Positions 30,447 to 42,659 of a DNA stretch of 64,000 nucleotides are shown piece by piece. Location: NCBI GenBank assembly GCA_963770045.1, contig CAVYOD010000015.1, positions 290,297 to 354,296 of the forward strand, in the 5' to 3' direction. The stretch comes from CAVYOD01 sp963770045. GTDB taxonomy: Bacteria; Acidobacteriota; Aminicenantia; Aminicenantales; CAVYOD01. The first letter of the stretch is position 1. Every line of letters starts with the position of its first letter. Under the pieces are notes generated by a model that had not been told where the DNA came from, searched no databases, and was given only the letters and a program-made list of their open reading frames with translations. The translations under genes and the position numbers were made by a program.

Positions 30447-33155
30447 ATGAGGTTTTCTAAGAGTAATTTTCGTTAATGATCTGTGTTTTTATTTTGGGTG
30501 TTCTTGCCTATTCCCAGATTCGAGAATCGGGAGCCATCCAAGGGAATGCAACTGACAAAACAGGGGCACCTCTTCCGGGTGTTACAATTACCCTAACAGG
30601 TACAAGTCTTATCGGGGGAGCAAGAACATTTTTAACCGATGCTAAGGGGTTCTACAGATTCCCGTCGATTCCCCCCGGTCCCTACACTGTATCTGCAGAG
30701 CTTACGGGATTTGTGAAATTAGTAAAAGAAAAAATCCAGCTTCACGCCGGGGTGACACTGACTGTCGAATTCTTGATGGAAGAATCCAAATTAGAAAAGG
30801 AAGTTCTGGTGACGGCTGTATCTCCCACTGTCGATTTGACGAGCTCGAACTCTGCTCCGGTGGTCATGTCCGACGACCTTCTGCTGGCCACTCCTGCCAT
30901 AAATAGTCCGGATTCAGGAGCCAAGAGTTTTTACGATGTCCTCAACTTGGCCCCGGGGGTCGATTACTACCAAGCTTATGGGAGCGGCTACGGATCTCCG
31001 AACGCCTATCAAATGGACGGGATCAACACCGGCGGCGTCATCGAGCCAGATTATAATATCATCAGCGAAGCTTCTGTTCAGGGTTTCGGCCTTCCCGCCG
31101 AATATGGAGATTTCACAGGGGTCGTTTTCAACGCCATTACCAAGTCGGGATCCAACAAAATCTCGGGTTTGGCAGAATTCCGATACAACGGAAAAAACTG
31201 GAACAGTCAGAACATCACGGGTGTGCCCGCCGGGCAGCTTTACGATCCTACAATGAAAGATACAAAACAAGCCACGGATCAGCATCTGGATATCGGATTT
31301 CAGTTAGGAGGGCCAATCCTGAAAGATAAGCTGTGGTTCTTTGTCGCCGGAGAATATTATCAGACGATCAAGAATCCGCCCGGGACGTCCGTTCAGCCCA
31401 AGTGGTATTCTCCAAAATTTTTTGGCAAACTGAGCTTTCAGCTCAATCCTTCCAACCGCGTTAATCTCGGACTCGATTACGATAATGAAAAGGCCGATAA
31501 GATCTTGGCGGGGCCCCAATTTCCTTCTGATGTGAGCCTGGACAACAATTATCCTGGGTACGTCATTAACTTGAATTGGACTTCGATTTTCTCGCCCAAC
31601 ACCTTCCTGGACATGAAGGTGGGTTACAACCATAAGAATCAGGATCAGCTTCCGACGGCTGGAATGGACATAAGCGGACACTACGATTTGGCGACCGGAA
31701 TGTACTCCAAGAATTACCCTGGTTTCTATCAAGCCCAGTACCGCTACCTGGACCTCAATGCTCATCTGTCGCACTACATTCCCGAGTTCATAAAGGGATC
31801 GCATGACCTCAAATTGGGAATTGAATATAGGTATGCTAAAGAGGTCGCGGGAAATGGCTATCCCGGACTTGACCACACCTACTACTTGGACTTGGGCGGG
31901 CAGCCATTTCTCGCTTATCAGTATGAAAAAAATGCTTTTCTGGACAAATATTACAACGTCCTCGCCGGTTTTGCCGAGGACTCCTGGAAAGTCACCAAGA
32001 GGCTGGTTCTAAACTTCGGCGCGCGGCTGAATAACTATCGATTCAGGCTTCCATCCCCCGGACCCGGTGTGGTCCTCAGTAGCACGGCCATCGCCCCCCG
32101 ACTTGGATTAGCCTACAACTTGTTGGGCGAAAAAACTGTGCTGAAGGTTCACTATGGACATTACTACGACAATCTCGACAGCTCCTGGTTTTACTATGCA
32201 GATACGCGGCGGCCCACAAGAATCTACAAGCAGTGGGATGGCTCAAAATATGTAGAATATAATCGCGTGGCCGGCAGGAGCTACAGTGTTGATCCAAACA
32301 TAAAAACGCCGTTCATTCGAGAATTCTCGGCCGCATTAGAGCACGAGATATTTAAAGATGCTTCTTTTAGCATGACTTTCTTCTACAGAAAACTGGCCAG
32401 GGCCATTGGAACGATTAATACGCTCGGGCAGTATGAGAAGATTACTATCGTGAATCCGGGGCCGGATGGAATAACTGGGACGGCAGATGATTCGACGATT
32501 GATGTCTGGAACCAGACCAATCCCGGACACAATGCGTACTTAATTACCAACCCGACAAAAGGTCAGTCTCCGGCCATGATCGAAGAACCGGAACACCACG
32601 CCTCAGGACTCCAATTCGTTCTCAACAAGAAATTCTCGAACCGATGGCAGGCGACGGTTTCTTACGTTTACACGGTCGTCCAAGGGAAATATCGAGCGGC
32701 CGCCGGTCGCAGACATGGGTATGGATCCAAACCTGTTTATCAATGAAAGCGGTCCGAATGCCCGATACTCGGGTCAGCCACATTATTTCAAGGTTCTGGG
32801 AAATGTTCTGCTGCCGCTGGACATAAACCTCGGTGTCTATTTCTATTACATATCTCCTCATACTTACCGGCCCTATTTTGGTGCGATTTTGAACCAGGGA
32901 TATGAGACAATTTATGCAGAAACCTGGGGTAAGTATCATGTCGACCCACAGAAGAACATCAACTTCAATCTGGCAAAGATCTTCAAGATGTCCAACTTCA
33001 CTTTCACCTTGCTCGCCGATGTGTATAACCTTCTGAACAGCCATGATACGCGCTGGGACTATGATGTCTTCAATGAGTATGGTCCGTATTTTGGAAAGAT
33101 CTTTACCATCCAAAATCCCCGAACCTATCGAATTGGGTTTCGTATTACCTACTGA
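30447..33155 (+). CDS. TonB-dependent receptor with carboxypeptidase-regulatory-like N-terminus, two frameshifts
   Basis: Outer-membrane receptor of about 900 residues. After a short signal peptide (LMICVFILGVLAYSQ) comes a carboxypeptidase-regulatory-like domain (GNATDKTGAPLPGVTITLTG), a plug (YQMDGINTGGVIEPDYNII, FNAITKSGSNKISG) and a barrel ending in the aromatic YRIGFRITY. The ATG at 30447 has AAGGAG six bases upstream but shifts frame within ten codons; another shift lies near 32700. No TonB box could be identified by eye, and the ligand is unknown; its peptidase neighbours suggest peptides. A promoter and a downstream terminator make it a separate transcription unit. Confidence 0.86.
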
Positions 33156-33165
33156 GCTTCTGAGA

Positions 33166-33197
33166 GGAGAGGCGGGAAATCTCTCGCCTCTCCTTCA
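33166..33197 (+). terminator. Probable terminator of second receptor
   Basis: Perfect 9-base stem GGAGAGGCG / CGCCTCTCC with a 10-base loop, 11 bases after the stop codon, followed by TTCAATT. The T tract is short. Confidence 0.6.
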
Positions 33198-33338
33198 ATT
33201 AACCTGAGATATGATTGAAAGAATTTTCCGTAATCCCTTTTTTCTTCCACTGAGCCCCTCACTGCCGATTGGGACCATTTGACAGACCAAAATACTTTTT
33301 TTAGGCTTAACCTCGGAATTTGGTGTAAGGAACAAAAC

Positions 33339-35503
33339 ATGAAAAAAACGGATAAAGGCAGAATCGCGTTTCTTTTGATTTTCCCTTCGCTTTTCTTTCT
33401 CGGGCTACATCTAACGTCTTTCCCCTTGAGCAAACGCCCAAGCTCAGAGCAGGTCTCCGGCAAGCGGCTTTTCACGATTGATGACGCCTTATCGCTCGAG
33501 GTCTTGAGATTTTCTTCGGATTATGGCGTTTCTCCTGATGGAAAATCGATAGCCTACGGCGTCAAAGACGGTTATCAAACCAATGCCAAAGTGAAAACGC
33601 GTTATTATTTTGTGCCCAGGGGATTTTATATTGAGGTTAAGGAAATTGAAAAGAACGAGCCAATTCGGATAACTCAAGGCGAGGAATATTCCTGGACCCC
33701 CTCATGGTCGCCCGACGGCCAAGAGCTCGCCTTTTATGCCTGGCACGACGATCAATTTGCATCGGTCTTTGGGACAGAAAGACCCAGGAGCACCGACTAC
33801 TTTGAGGCACCCTATCTGAACGGCAAGGGCCCCTCGACTGGAGCCCCCAAGGCGACAAATTTATTACTTTCCCTCGCAATGTGATCTTGTCGACCCGATC
33901 ATGCCTTATGAGGAAAGCGAAAAAATAATCATCCGGACAACCGGGGAAAAGGATCCTTACGAGGAACGTTTCACAGACGTCAGGAAAAGTCAGCTCTGGG
34001 TATTGAATATCAAAACAAAGAAGACGACCCCCATTGTCCGGGAAGAAACAAGTATCGAAACCCACGCTCTTTCGCCCGACGGCAAAAAGATGGCCGTCCT
34101 TGTGCTGACCAAGGGACTTGTCTTGACTCACCTTGTCCCCAGTTATGCAAAGCTGGAAATTCTGCCTTTAGAGGGCGGTCAACCCAAAACAGTTTTTTCG
34201 GACAAACTCTATACGACTCCCTATGCCTGGTCGGCAGACAGCCGGTTTATCGCCTACGTTGACGAGGGGCGACTCTCGGTTTATGATCTGGTTGAAGACA
34301 GAACACTCTCTTTGAATAAGGGGGACCTCAAGGTCACCGGCGTTCCCGCCTGGCATCCAGGCGGAAAATATATCTTGTGCTCAGCTGGTCAAGATCATTA
34401 TGTATTTTCCATGCCCACCGGCGAATACCGACTTTTAAAAACTGGTATCCCCTCGACTGTCCAGCAGTATCTCTGGGATGGAAGCGGGAAATATATTTAT
34501 CTGAAGGTCGTTGACGAAAAGACAGGTCAGCAAGGAATCTACAGGTTGGATTGGAAACAAGGACAATCGGAAGAAATCCTGGCCGGAGATTGGCTGATCA
34601 GCCAGCCCAGATGGGTCAAAGATCGACTGTTTTTCACCCTCCAGAATAAATCAACGCCGGAGAACATTTGGGCGCTGGATTTAAGAACTAAAGGAAAGAC
34701 GAAGCTCACCGACGTAAACAAGGAGTCCGGCAGCTTTTCATTTGGCAACGCCAGACTCTTTCACTGGAAGACGGGGGCTGGAGACCCCCTCAAGGGTGTC
34801 CTCATCTATCCCGCCGATTATGTCGAAGGGCCAGAAATATCCCGTTGTGTTTTGGGTTTATGAAACGTTTAGCCAGGACTTACACCGATTCTTTGGGCAG
34901 CTCTACAATCTGCAAATTTTGACGAATCATGGCTTCGCGATATTGATGCCGGATATCAAATTTTCAACGGGAGAAACGGCTCGCTCTTTCAAGGAATCAG
35001 TTGTCCCGGCCATGGATGGCCTCATCGAGGCGGGAATCGCCAACGGGAATTTTGGCGTCATGGGCTGGAGCTACGGTGGCTTTGCGACAAATATCCTCAT
35101 CACCCAGACGACGCGTTTCAAAGCCGCGGTGACTTCGTGCGGTATTACCGACTGGGCCAGCAAAATCAGCATGCAGGGGGACTTCTGGCGACGAGGAGAT
35201 CAAATCGGCCAGGGACGCCTGGGCGGGACTCTTTGGGAGGTACCGCAGAATTATATTAAGAATTCACCGGTCTTTCAACTCGACAAAGTCCAGACTCCCA
35301 TCCTGCTTCTTCACGGGACAAACGACAGGAATGTGCCCTTCTCTCAAGCGGAAGAGATGTATTACGGTCTTAGGGATCTCGGGAAAACGGCCATGTTAGT
35401 CGCCTACCCCGGCGAAACCCATCTCGGAGGCGACGCCGAGGTCTGGGTTATCAAAGACATGTGGCAGAGAATCCTTGCCTGGTTTGATAAGTACTTGAAA
35501 TAA
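33339..35503 (+). CDS. Exported S9 prolyl-oligopeptidase-like serine peptidase (copy C), frameshifted
   Basis: About 720 residues with a signal peptide (RIAFLLIFPSLFFLGLHL), a propeller (YSWTPSWSPDGQELAFYA, YAWSADSRFIAYVDEGR) and a hydrolase domain whose triad is Ser in MGWSYGGFA, Asp in HGTNDRNVPF and His in GETHLGGD. It is clearly more distant from copies A and B than they are from each other. Frames change near 33850-33900 and 34830. TAAGGA precedes the ATG. A TTGACA at 33279-33284 could be a -35 box but no convincing -10 follows. The gene ends 34 bases before the convergent Asp-box gene. Confidence 0.87.
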
Positions 35504-35537
35504 ATCCAAGAGTCATCGATCCGATAGTCCCGAAACC

Positions 35538-37455
35538 TTATTCTTTTCGAGCGGTAAATCCTATGATTTCCACTTCCAAGTCAAGGTCTGCCAGGAGGCG
35601 GTTCGGGAATTTGACTTTCCATTCTACGGCCTCAGTTAAGCCTCCCGGTTCTAGAAATTCAAAGTCACGGAGGCTCGAGGAATAGTCAAATTCCGCTCCC
35701 GCACCCTTTTCTCCGTTTGAGGCATTGAGGATCTCCGGGATATTCAACCATCCTCCTTCAGCATATTTCTTTGCAGTCCTCGGGGAATAAAGCTTTGATC
35801 TTAATCGCAAAAGGCCCGTAGAGCGATTGTTGGGAGATGTTTTTTAAGCGAATCGGAAAAATGGCCACTTGGGACGCAGGGTCATATCTGATCGGATCGT
35901 AGGCCAGTTCGAGCTGGTTGTTCAAGGTAGCTCTTTCTCTCTTCAAAGAAGCCGCTCCTTTGGCCGCGGCTTGCGCATCCGGCAGCGTGTTTCCCTCCCG
36001 GACTTTCACGTCGATCTGGCATGTCCAGATTTGAAAGCTCCTGCCGCGGCTGTCCGCCCAGAAAGGATGAAAGACGCCATCCGCCGTGGCCGTCAATCCC
36101 ATGTAGTCTCCGCCATCGGCCCACCTGGTGTAGGCCGAAAGGGTTCTGAGATTGAGGGATTGACCGGAATTAAGGCCGAAGAGGGGTGATGGGGTCAGAT
36201 TGATTTCCGTCGCCGGAAAGGAAGGCGCCGAGGAAACGAGGGCGGCGGGCAAAAAAGATTCTCCTCCATCCACCGATGCAGTAAAATAGAGATCATACCG
36301 GTCGTTCTTATTGGAAGCCCTCGTATCGAACCACATCAGACCCAGAGTCCCTTCATGGTTGACAAAAATCATGGGCTGATACTGGGAAGACCATTCCGGG
36401 GCATCCGGGTTGACGAGCTTCGGCTCTGTCCAGGCATTTCCCTTGTCTTTGGAATAAGAGAACAAGAGTCTGGGTTTCCCAAACCGGGCATCGGGCCAAA
36501 CCGTGTACAGGCGGTCTTTATATTCTCCTGAGTGTGTATCAACGGCGAACATCGGATATCCCACCCTGGCGAAGTTGCCTTCGCGCGACGCTTTGATTCG
36601 TTGATCCATCTTCGAGATCTGTTGCACCTGGATTTTTTGGGGGGAGGAAAAGGTCACGCCTCCGTCGTTGGACATCACGAATTGAAAGGCGTTCGTTATT
36701 GAGGTTTCCGCTGAAGTCATCGTATACTCCTCATAAGGCACGAACAGGCTTCCGTCGCTCAGAATCAGCATGTTGGCAACGCTGAGCCCGATTTTGCCCC
36801 CGCCGTTGGCAAAGTCCACGGGCCCGATGAACGTTTTGCCATCGTCTTCAGAGCGCAAGACCCCGACGACGGATACCGGATGAGTGCCGTAAGCGGCGCC
36901 GACATAAACGCGGCCGGCATATTTGCCAGAAGTGTGATCCACGACCATCTGCTCGTGGTCATAGTCAGGGCCGAAGTCCGTCTTATTCCCCCAGGTGATG
37001 CCTCCATCCTCGGAGCGATAAAAGTGAATCGCGGACCTAACGGTTCCATCATTCTCCCTGTAATTGGCCAAAGCGCAGAAATAGGCGGTTCCGTTCAGCC
37101 CAAAAGCGACTTGAGGATCAAAGCCTCCTTCTTTGAATTGAATCTGTTCTGGAAAAGACGAATCAGACCAGGTATATCCGCCATCGAGCGAAGCATACGT
37201 CTTGCAGGCCGTGCGTCCGTCGGGTCGGGTAAAGGTGATCGCAGCGCCCAAGAGGTTCTTCGGATGTTTGGGATTGCACGCGACCATGAGCTCGGTGTGA
37301 GGGACCTCGCCGTCGCGGCTGGCCAGAATGTTGGGGCCCACTAGAATCTTCGCATTCTTTTTGGTCGGTCCCGGGGCGTAACTTGAGCCGAGGCAAATAA
37401 CAAGAACCGCCGTGATCCAACAAATCGTGATTGAGCCCGAAGTCCTCTTCTTCAT
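35538..37455 (-). CDS. Exported Asp-box (sialidase-fold) beta-propeller protein, frameshift near C-terminus
   Basis: About 640 residues. The ATG at 37455 has AAAGGAGG upstream and gives a signal peptide. Six Asp-box motifs are visible (SLDGGYTW, SEDGGITW, SEDDGKTF, SNDGGVTF, SKDKGNAW, SVDGGESF), which cap blades of a six-bladed propeller as in sialidases. The catalytic arginine triad of sialidases could not be confirmed, so this may be a non-enzymatic or different glycan- or peptide-binding protein. After a frameshift near 35770 the protein continues with about 75 residues of beta-rich sequence to TAA at 35538. Confidence 0.8.
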
Positions 37456-37573
37456 GAATCCTCCTTTGGGATAAGTCCCTTTCCCTGATGACAAACTTAA
37501 GTGTTCTTCAAGTCAGAATCAAGAAAATCCATGGACGAGAGATTCCGAATCGATAAAGATTATCGGAAGCAGA

Positions 37574-37622
37574 AAAATGGGAGCCCTGTTGGTTGGGCAA
37601 TCCCCTGATCAACAGAGCTCCC
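37574..37622 (-). terminator. Intrinsic terminator of third receptor
   Basis: On the minus strand a 13-base stem GGGAGCTCTGTTG / CAACAGGGCTCCC (one G-U pair) followed by ATTTTTC, 25 bases after the receptor stop. Confidence 0.78.
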
Positions 37623-37647
37623 TTCTGTGACCCTGCTGTTTCTATGC

Positions 37648-40300
37648 TCAGTAAGAAAAACGAAGTCCTAACTGGAAATAGCGAGCGGTCTGGATCGAAT
37701 AGATATAGGGCGTTGTTTGCGCGTCCACAATATTCGAGATAGATGTCGGGACATCCCCGTTAAAGACATTATGAACGTCGACCAGAAGGCCCAGCCTTCC
37801 CGTCCCTATTCCGAACACCTTTTCAAGCCTAAAATCCAGTTGATGCTGCGGCTTCTCGAGGAGAGAGTTCCTGGGCACGGCATAGACATTCATGTATCCC
37901 TGATTGAGGAGGACTCGGAATTGCCTGCTGTAGCGGATACCCTGCATGTAGCTGTAAATCGTACCGATATTAATTCCCAGCGGTTTAAAGTAATAGGACA
38001 GCAACAACTTGAATTGGTATTCTCTATTAAATGAGCTCGGACCATAGGCGTTTATTTTGTTATTCGGGTCTTCGAAAACACCGCCGGCATAGCCTTGTTT
38101 GCTGCCATAGGGAGCGTTGTCCTGAAGACCCTTGCTCTTCTGCAAGTGAAGTGACGCCTGCATGAACCAGCCCTGGGAAAATTTCTTATCCAGGATCACG
38201 TCGACCCCGTTGTAAGCGTAGTTGAGCTCCTGAGGGGAAGTCTTGATAAAGAAATCCTGGCCGACATTGGTCTGGTTAAAAACGGTAAAAACTTTCCCGG
38301 TCTGAGGATCAACGGCGGTCGTTTCAACATATTGGCCTCTGGTGTTCACTTCGCCGACTTGGTTTCTAAAACTCTTATGGACGTAGTTAACGATCAGGCT
38401 GAAATTCGTGAACAGTTCACGCTCGATTCCGAGGGTAAAGATGTCGGCATACGGCCTCTTGAGATTGGGATCAATAGCATTATTCGTCGCCGGCCCCCAA
38501 CTCTGGACAAACTGCTGCCTGGCCATCGGGAAGGACAAAATAGAGCGAGACTGTGCGCGAGTAAGGACCAAAACCATAAAATGTGAACCAGGTGGCAAAA
38601 TCGTAAAATCGTCCCCAGCTTGACCTCAGCACAGTCTTTTTGTCGTTGGTCAGTGCATAGGCGGCGCCGATGCGGGGACCGAGGTTATTCCAGGCAAACA
38701 TCTGTCCGGGGCCCTTTAGGGTGATTCCTGCCGGGGTTTTAACGTCCAAGACATTGGCCTGGGTATAGCTATACCTGAGGCCCAGGTCGAGGGTTAATCG
38801 TTTCTTAATCGTCCACGTATCTTGAGCATAGGCCTGGTATTCGTGAAATCCTTCCGGGACGATCTCAGAGTGGTCCTCTCTATAAACCATGTATGGCTGT
38901 CCGTACCAGTCGTAAAACAATTCATGATTGACATATCCATAGACGTTTTTTCCCAGAGACCGGTCAAAGACGAATCCGAATTTGAAGTCGTGAGATCCCA
39001 AAAACCAGTCTTCTTTAAAATGGGAAAGATCCAACATGAATCTCGCTCGCCAGGTCGGGCCTGAAGTGACTACCCCAAAACCGCCTGTTTGTCTGCCGAG
39101 TCCCAGGTCATAATGCATGGATATATTCGCATTATCGGGATTAGGTCCCTGATCCTCATAGGTATACTTATAATTGAACTTCGCTTCCAAATAAGTGTTC
39201 GGGCCGAAGAGGATCTGATGCTGGAAATTGACGATGTGTTCCCAGTCTTTGACAAAACCGAGGGACGTGCGGGGGTCGAATTGGTCTTCCCCGATCTTCC
39301 AGTCTTTGATGTCATACTGGTAAGAAAAGAATCCCTTATTATTGGCGTTGACCAAGTAATTGAATTTTCCATAAAAACTCGGATGGGTGGTCAGATCAGG
39401 TACGGGATTCGGGATATCCAGGGCCTTTTTTTCGTCTCGCCGATAGGTCACGGAACCCAAAAACCACAGTTTGTCCCTCACAATTGGCCCGCCCACCATG
39501 AGATTTGTGTCGTAGTGCGTCGCCGGAGGAGATATCTCATCCTTCCTATAATTGACCAACTTGTTATTGAAAAAATAAAGATTCAGTTCACCCTTGAGCC
39601 TGTTGCTTCCGCTCTTGGTCAGGGCATTGACGACGGCACCTGTATATTCACCGACTTCGGCTTTTCCTCCCGCCGTTATCACCTCACTCTCCTCAATGAG
39701 ATCGTATGGAATATCGGCGTAGATATCTCCGTGCCACTGGTCGGTGATGTTGTTGCCGTCGAGCTGATATTGGTTGGACGTGTAACCGCTTCCATGGGCA
39801 GCTCTGTCCGCAATCCCGGGAGCCAATTCGATGACGCCCAGGCTGCCACTCCTGAGGGGCAACCCTTTCAGGGCTTCACTTGTGAGAACGATCGCGATAT
39901 CAGATTTCTTAACGTCGACGGCGGGTAGCGGGGCTGTTACGGTGACCGATTGCTCTATGACACCCTGTTCCATGACGAGGTCCAGCGTGACCGTCTCACC
40001 CAGAACGACTCTGATATCCTTCATCTCGGTTTTTTTGAATCCCGTTAGTTCGGCAGTGATCGCATAAAACCCCGGGGGCAAATTTATGAATCGGTAGGAA
40101 CCTCCGGCGGTTGTCGTGGCCGTGAGCGTGCGCTGGATGAGGCTCGGGCTGCTGATCGAAATATTGACTCCTGGCAAAACAGCACCGGAATTATCTTTGA
40201 CCGAGCCGACGATATTCCCCGTCTGCTTCTGAGCCAAAGAAACGGAAAAAACTAGCGATAAGAAAACCAAGAATACCATGAATTTCTTTAAAGAATTCAT
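37648..40300 (-). CDS. TonB-dependent receptor with carboxypeptidase-regulatory-like N-terminus, one frameshift
   Basis: About 885 residues: signal peptide (FMVFLVFLSLVFSVSLAQ), carboxypeptidase-regulatory-like domain (GSVKDNSGAVLPGVNISISS), plug (YQLDGNNITDQWHGDIYADI, VNALTKSGSNRLKGEL) and beta-barrel ending in the aromatic YFQLGLRFSY. The ATG at 40300 has AAAGGAG seven bases upstream; longer starts lack this. One frameshift lies near 38550. Its own promoter (40347-40375) and terminator (37574-37622) set it apart from the long gene row upstream, although all are on the same strand. Substrate unknown; peptide uptake is likely from context. Confidence 0.88.
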
Positions 40301-40346
40301 CACTTCTCCTTTCTTTATTAATATTATAAATTTATATATAGGCAAG

Positions 40347-40375
40347 ATATTATTTATTCTTCCTCTCTCTGTCAA
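40347..40375 (-). promoter_or_regulatory. Sigma70-like promoter of third receptor
   Basis: On the minus strand TTGACA (40375-40370), a 17-base spacer and TAATAT (40352-40347), in AT-rich sequence; leader of about 40 bases before the ATG at 40300. Confidence 0.58.
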
Positions 40376-40488
40376 TAAAAAAAGACTGATTTATAATTCA
40401 TTTTGTGCCACGTCCCATGGCTTTTTCATCCATCTTAGATTGCCCTGAGCCCTCTGCCAACAAAAGAAAAGAGCGAATGAGAATCCAT

Positions 40489-42601
40489 TTAATAAGACAC
40501 GAGAACATCCGCCTCTTTCAGGAGTCTGAGAAAATTCAGGATATCAGGAAAAGTGAGCCCCTTGTAGCCTGCGGATAGCGCCTCTGCCTGCACGAATCGG
40601 TAGATATCGAGGAGGTTGCGATGTCCATCCATGAGGTTGAACAGCTCGTAATAGAAAGGTTCATCGGGCATGATATCTTTGAGCTGGTATTTTTCGACGG
40701 GATATTCATTGAGTTCTCCAAACGTTCCTTTGAGCTCCGGATGAGGCACCGGGACGATCTCGCGGAGTCTCATTTCTTCACTTGTCAAGCTGGGCTCTAC
40801 GGCGTTTATCTTCAGCTCCATGCATTTTCTTGCATAGGCCTCCCGGGTTTCATTGAGACATTCATTTCCTAGCATTTTCAACATGTTGAGTAACTTCCCG
40901 AGATGGGAGGCAGCTTCATTGCCATCCTTAATGAAGATTTTTGTTGAGGCCAGCGCCTGTTCTTCTCGTTTGAAGCTCTGGACAAGGAGATTTTCCGCGC
41001 TCTTGAAATTCTCGGCAAGGGTCTTTTTGGAGGCGCCACGCAAAAGGGACTTGCCAAGTCTTCTCTCCTTTTCCAGCCGGGCTCTTCCCGAGTGGTAGAC
41101 CTCGTCCAGGATATCGAAGCAGTTCCCGGGACCGGCCGAGGAAATAGCGTAAGCGGCCGCTGCAGCCAGAACGACATATCTTTTGAGCTGAGTGGGATCA
41201 AGAAAATCCGATTTATCGTTTTGTGAATGGTGTGATCCGAAGGGCAGATCGATCAAATTGACAGCCGGAATCCCGACGTTGCCGCTGTTAAAAAAAACAT
41301 GGTCCGTGTATCCCGAAAAAGGGACGGTGCGACCGTTTAACACATTCCTTGTCCCATCGTGGTCGATGACCTTGGGATCATACCCCAGATCTCCGATTTC
41401 GCTATTGTTGTTAACGAGGAGATAATTCAGGATGTTGCCGAAGATGTCGCCGATATAGCTTGCCCTGGTATAGGGGGGCAATACGACGGTCAGGGCGGAA
41501 CTGATCTTTGTCTGGTCCAGGCCGACGCAATCGACATTGATGTCAGCGATCGTCTTGCGGAGGAGCTCCGGGTAGGTTGAGAACAGCATCTCAGCGCCCC
41601 AGACATGCGGATTCCAGTAAAAACGGAGCGTTCTCTTGGGCGGTTCGATCATCTTTTGGCTGACAAGACTGTTGATCAGCCGGGCCGTTTCCAAGAGGAC
41701 CGCGCAGCCGCTGTTGTTGTCGTGCGCTCCCGGACGAGGGTGGTCGAGATGGGCCGTGAAGATGATCTCTTCGTCGGGGTATGTGGAACCCGGAATGGTG
41801 GCCACGACTCCTGGGTGGAACCCAGGCACCCGAACCTCCGCCTTAACCTTGGCCTCGACGACGACTTTTTCTCCTTTTTCCAGCATGTTCAAAATCTCCC
41901 GGGCTTGATTGGTCGAGAGGAAGAAGCCGAAGGTCGAACTTCTTGTCTTTTCTTTGTTCCAGGGCTTAATTCTAGTCTGGATGATCGTGTTTGAGGTGTA
42001 GCCGGGGAGATTGAGCCTCAAGGCAGTTAAGATCCCCGCCGCTCCCCTATCCAAGACCGCCATTTGGGAGACTTCCCAGGGATCACCGTAGGCTAAGACT
42101 ATTTTTCCCCCTACATCTTTGCCTTCATAGTCTTTTGACTCGGTTCCGCTTCCGACATAGACAACTTCGGCCTCAACGTCCGTATTGCGGCTGTTGACCA
42201 ATACACAAGGGCAATCGGCCTCGTAGCTTGTGATGAGCTTCTCGAGGGGCGCTTTCATCCGGAGCTCACCCAGCTCACAATTCCAGGCCAGCCAGGGTTT
42301 TTGCATCCAATAATAGGTATTTTCATCGACTTCGAATCTCTCGATGCGGGCATCTGTCAGACCGTAGTCTTTTGCCTTGGACAGGATCAGCTCGGCCGCT
42401 TTTTGCATGCCGTCCGAGCCGTACCACTTGCAGAAGACGGAAAGGTCTCGAATATGTTCAAAGCAGATTTTCCCCGAGGCCTCTCCAACGATTTTATCCA
42501 ATGTCCTTTCAGGGAGGAGATATTTCTGGTAATCTTGCCCACGAGCCATCACCGCGAAAAAAACGACAATGGAGAGCGGCCACAAATCGTCTTTTTTTCA
42601 T
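40489..42601 (-). CDS. Exported M28-like protein lacking the Glu pair, winged-helix-like C-terminus
   Basis: About 705 residues. The ATG at 42601 has AAGGAG upstream; a one-base indel in the A run just after it joins it to the signal peptide (WPLSIVVFFAVMARGQ). A PA-like insert (GTESKDYEGKDVGGKIVLA) precedes HLDHPRPGAHDNNSGC, which keeps the first zinc motif. At the Glu-Glu site it reads WNPHVWG, so the general base is absent or replaced by His. INVDCVGLD and SHHSQNDKSDFLDPT follow. The tail (ELFNLMDGHRNLLDIYRFV ... ADVLVSY) is the shared winged-helix-like module. It lies 58 bases after the amidohydrolase row and may share its transcript. Confidence 0.83.
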
Positions 42602-42659
42602 AGAACTATTCTCCTTCTGCAAGCCACTGGATCTTTTTTTGAAAAATGCCGATGCGAAA

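Noticed and set aside
33279..33310. Promoter before S9 copy C
   Set aside because: A good TTGACA is present but the -10 region at proper distance (TAGGCT) is too weak to list as a feature.
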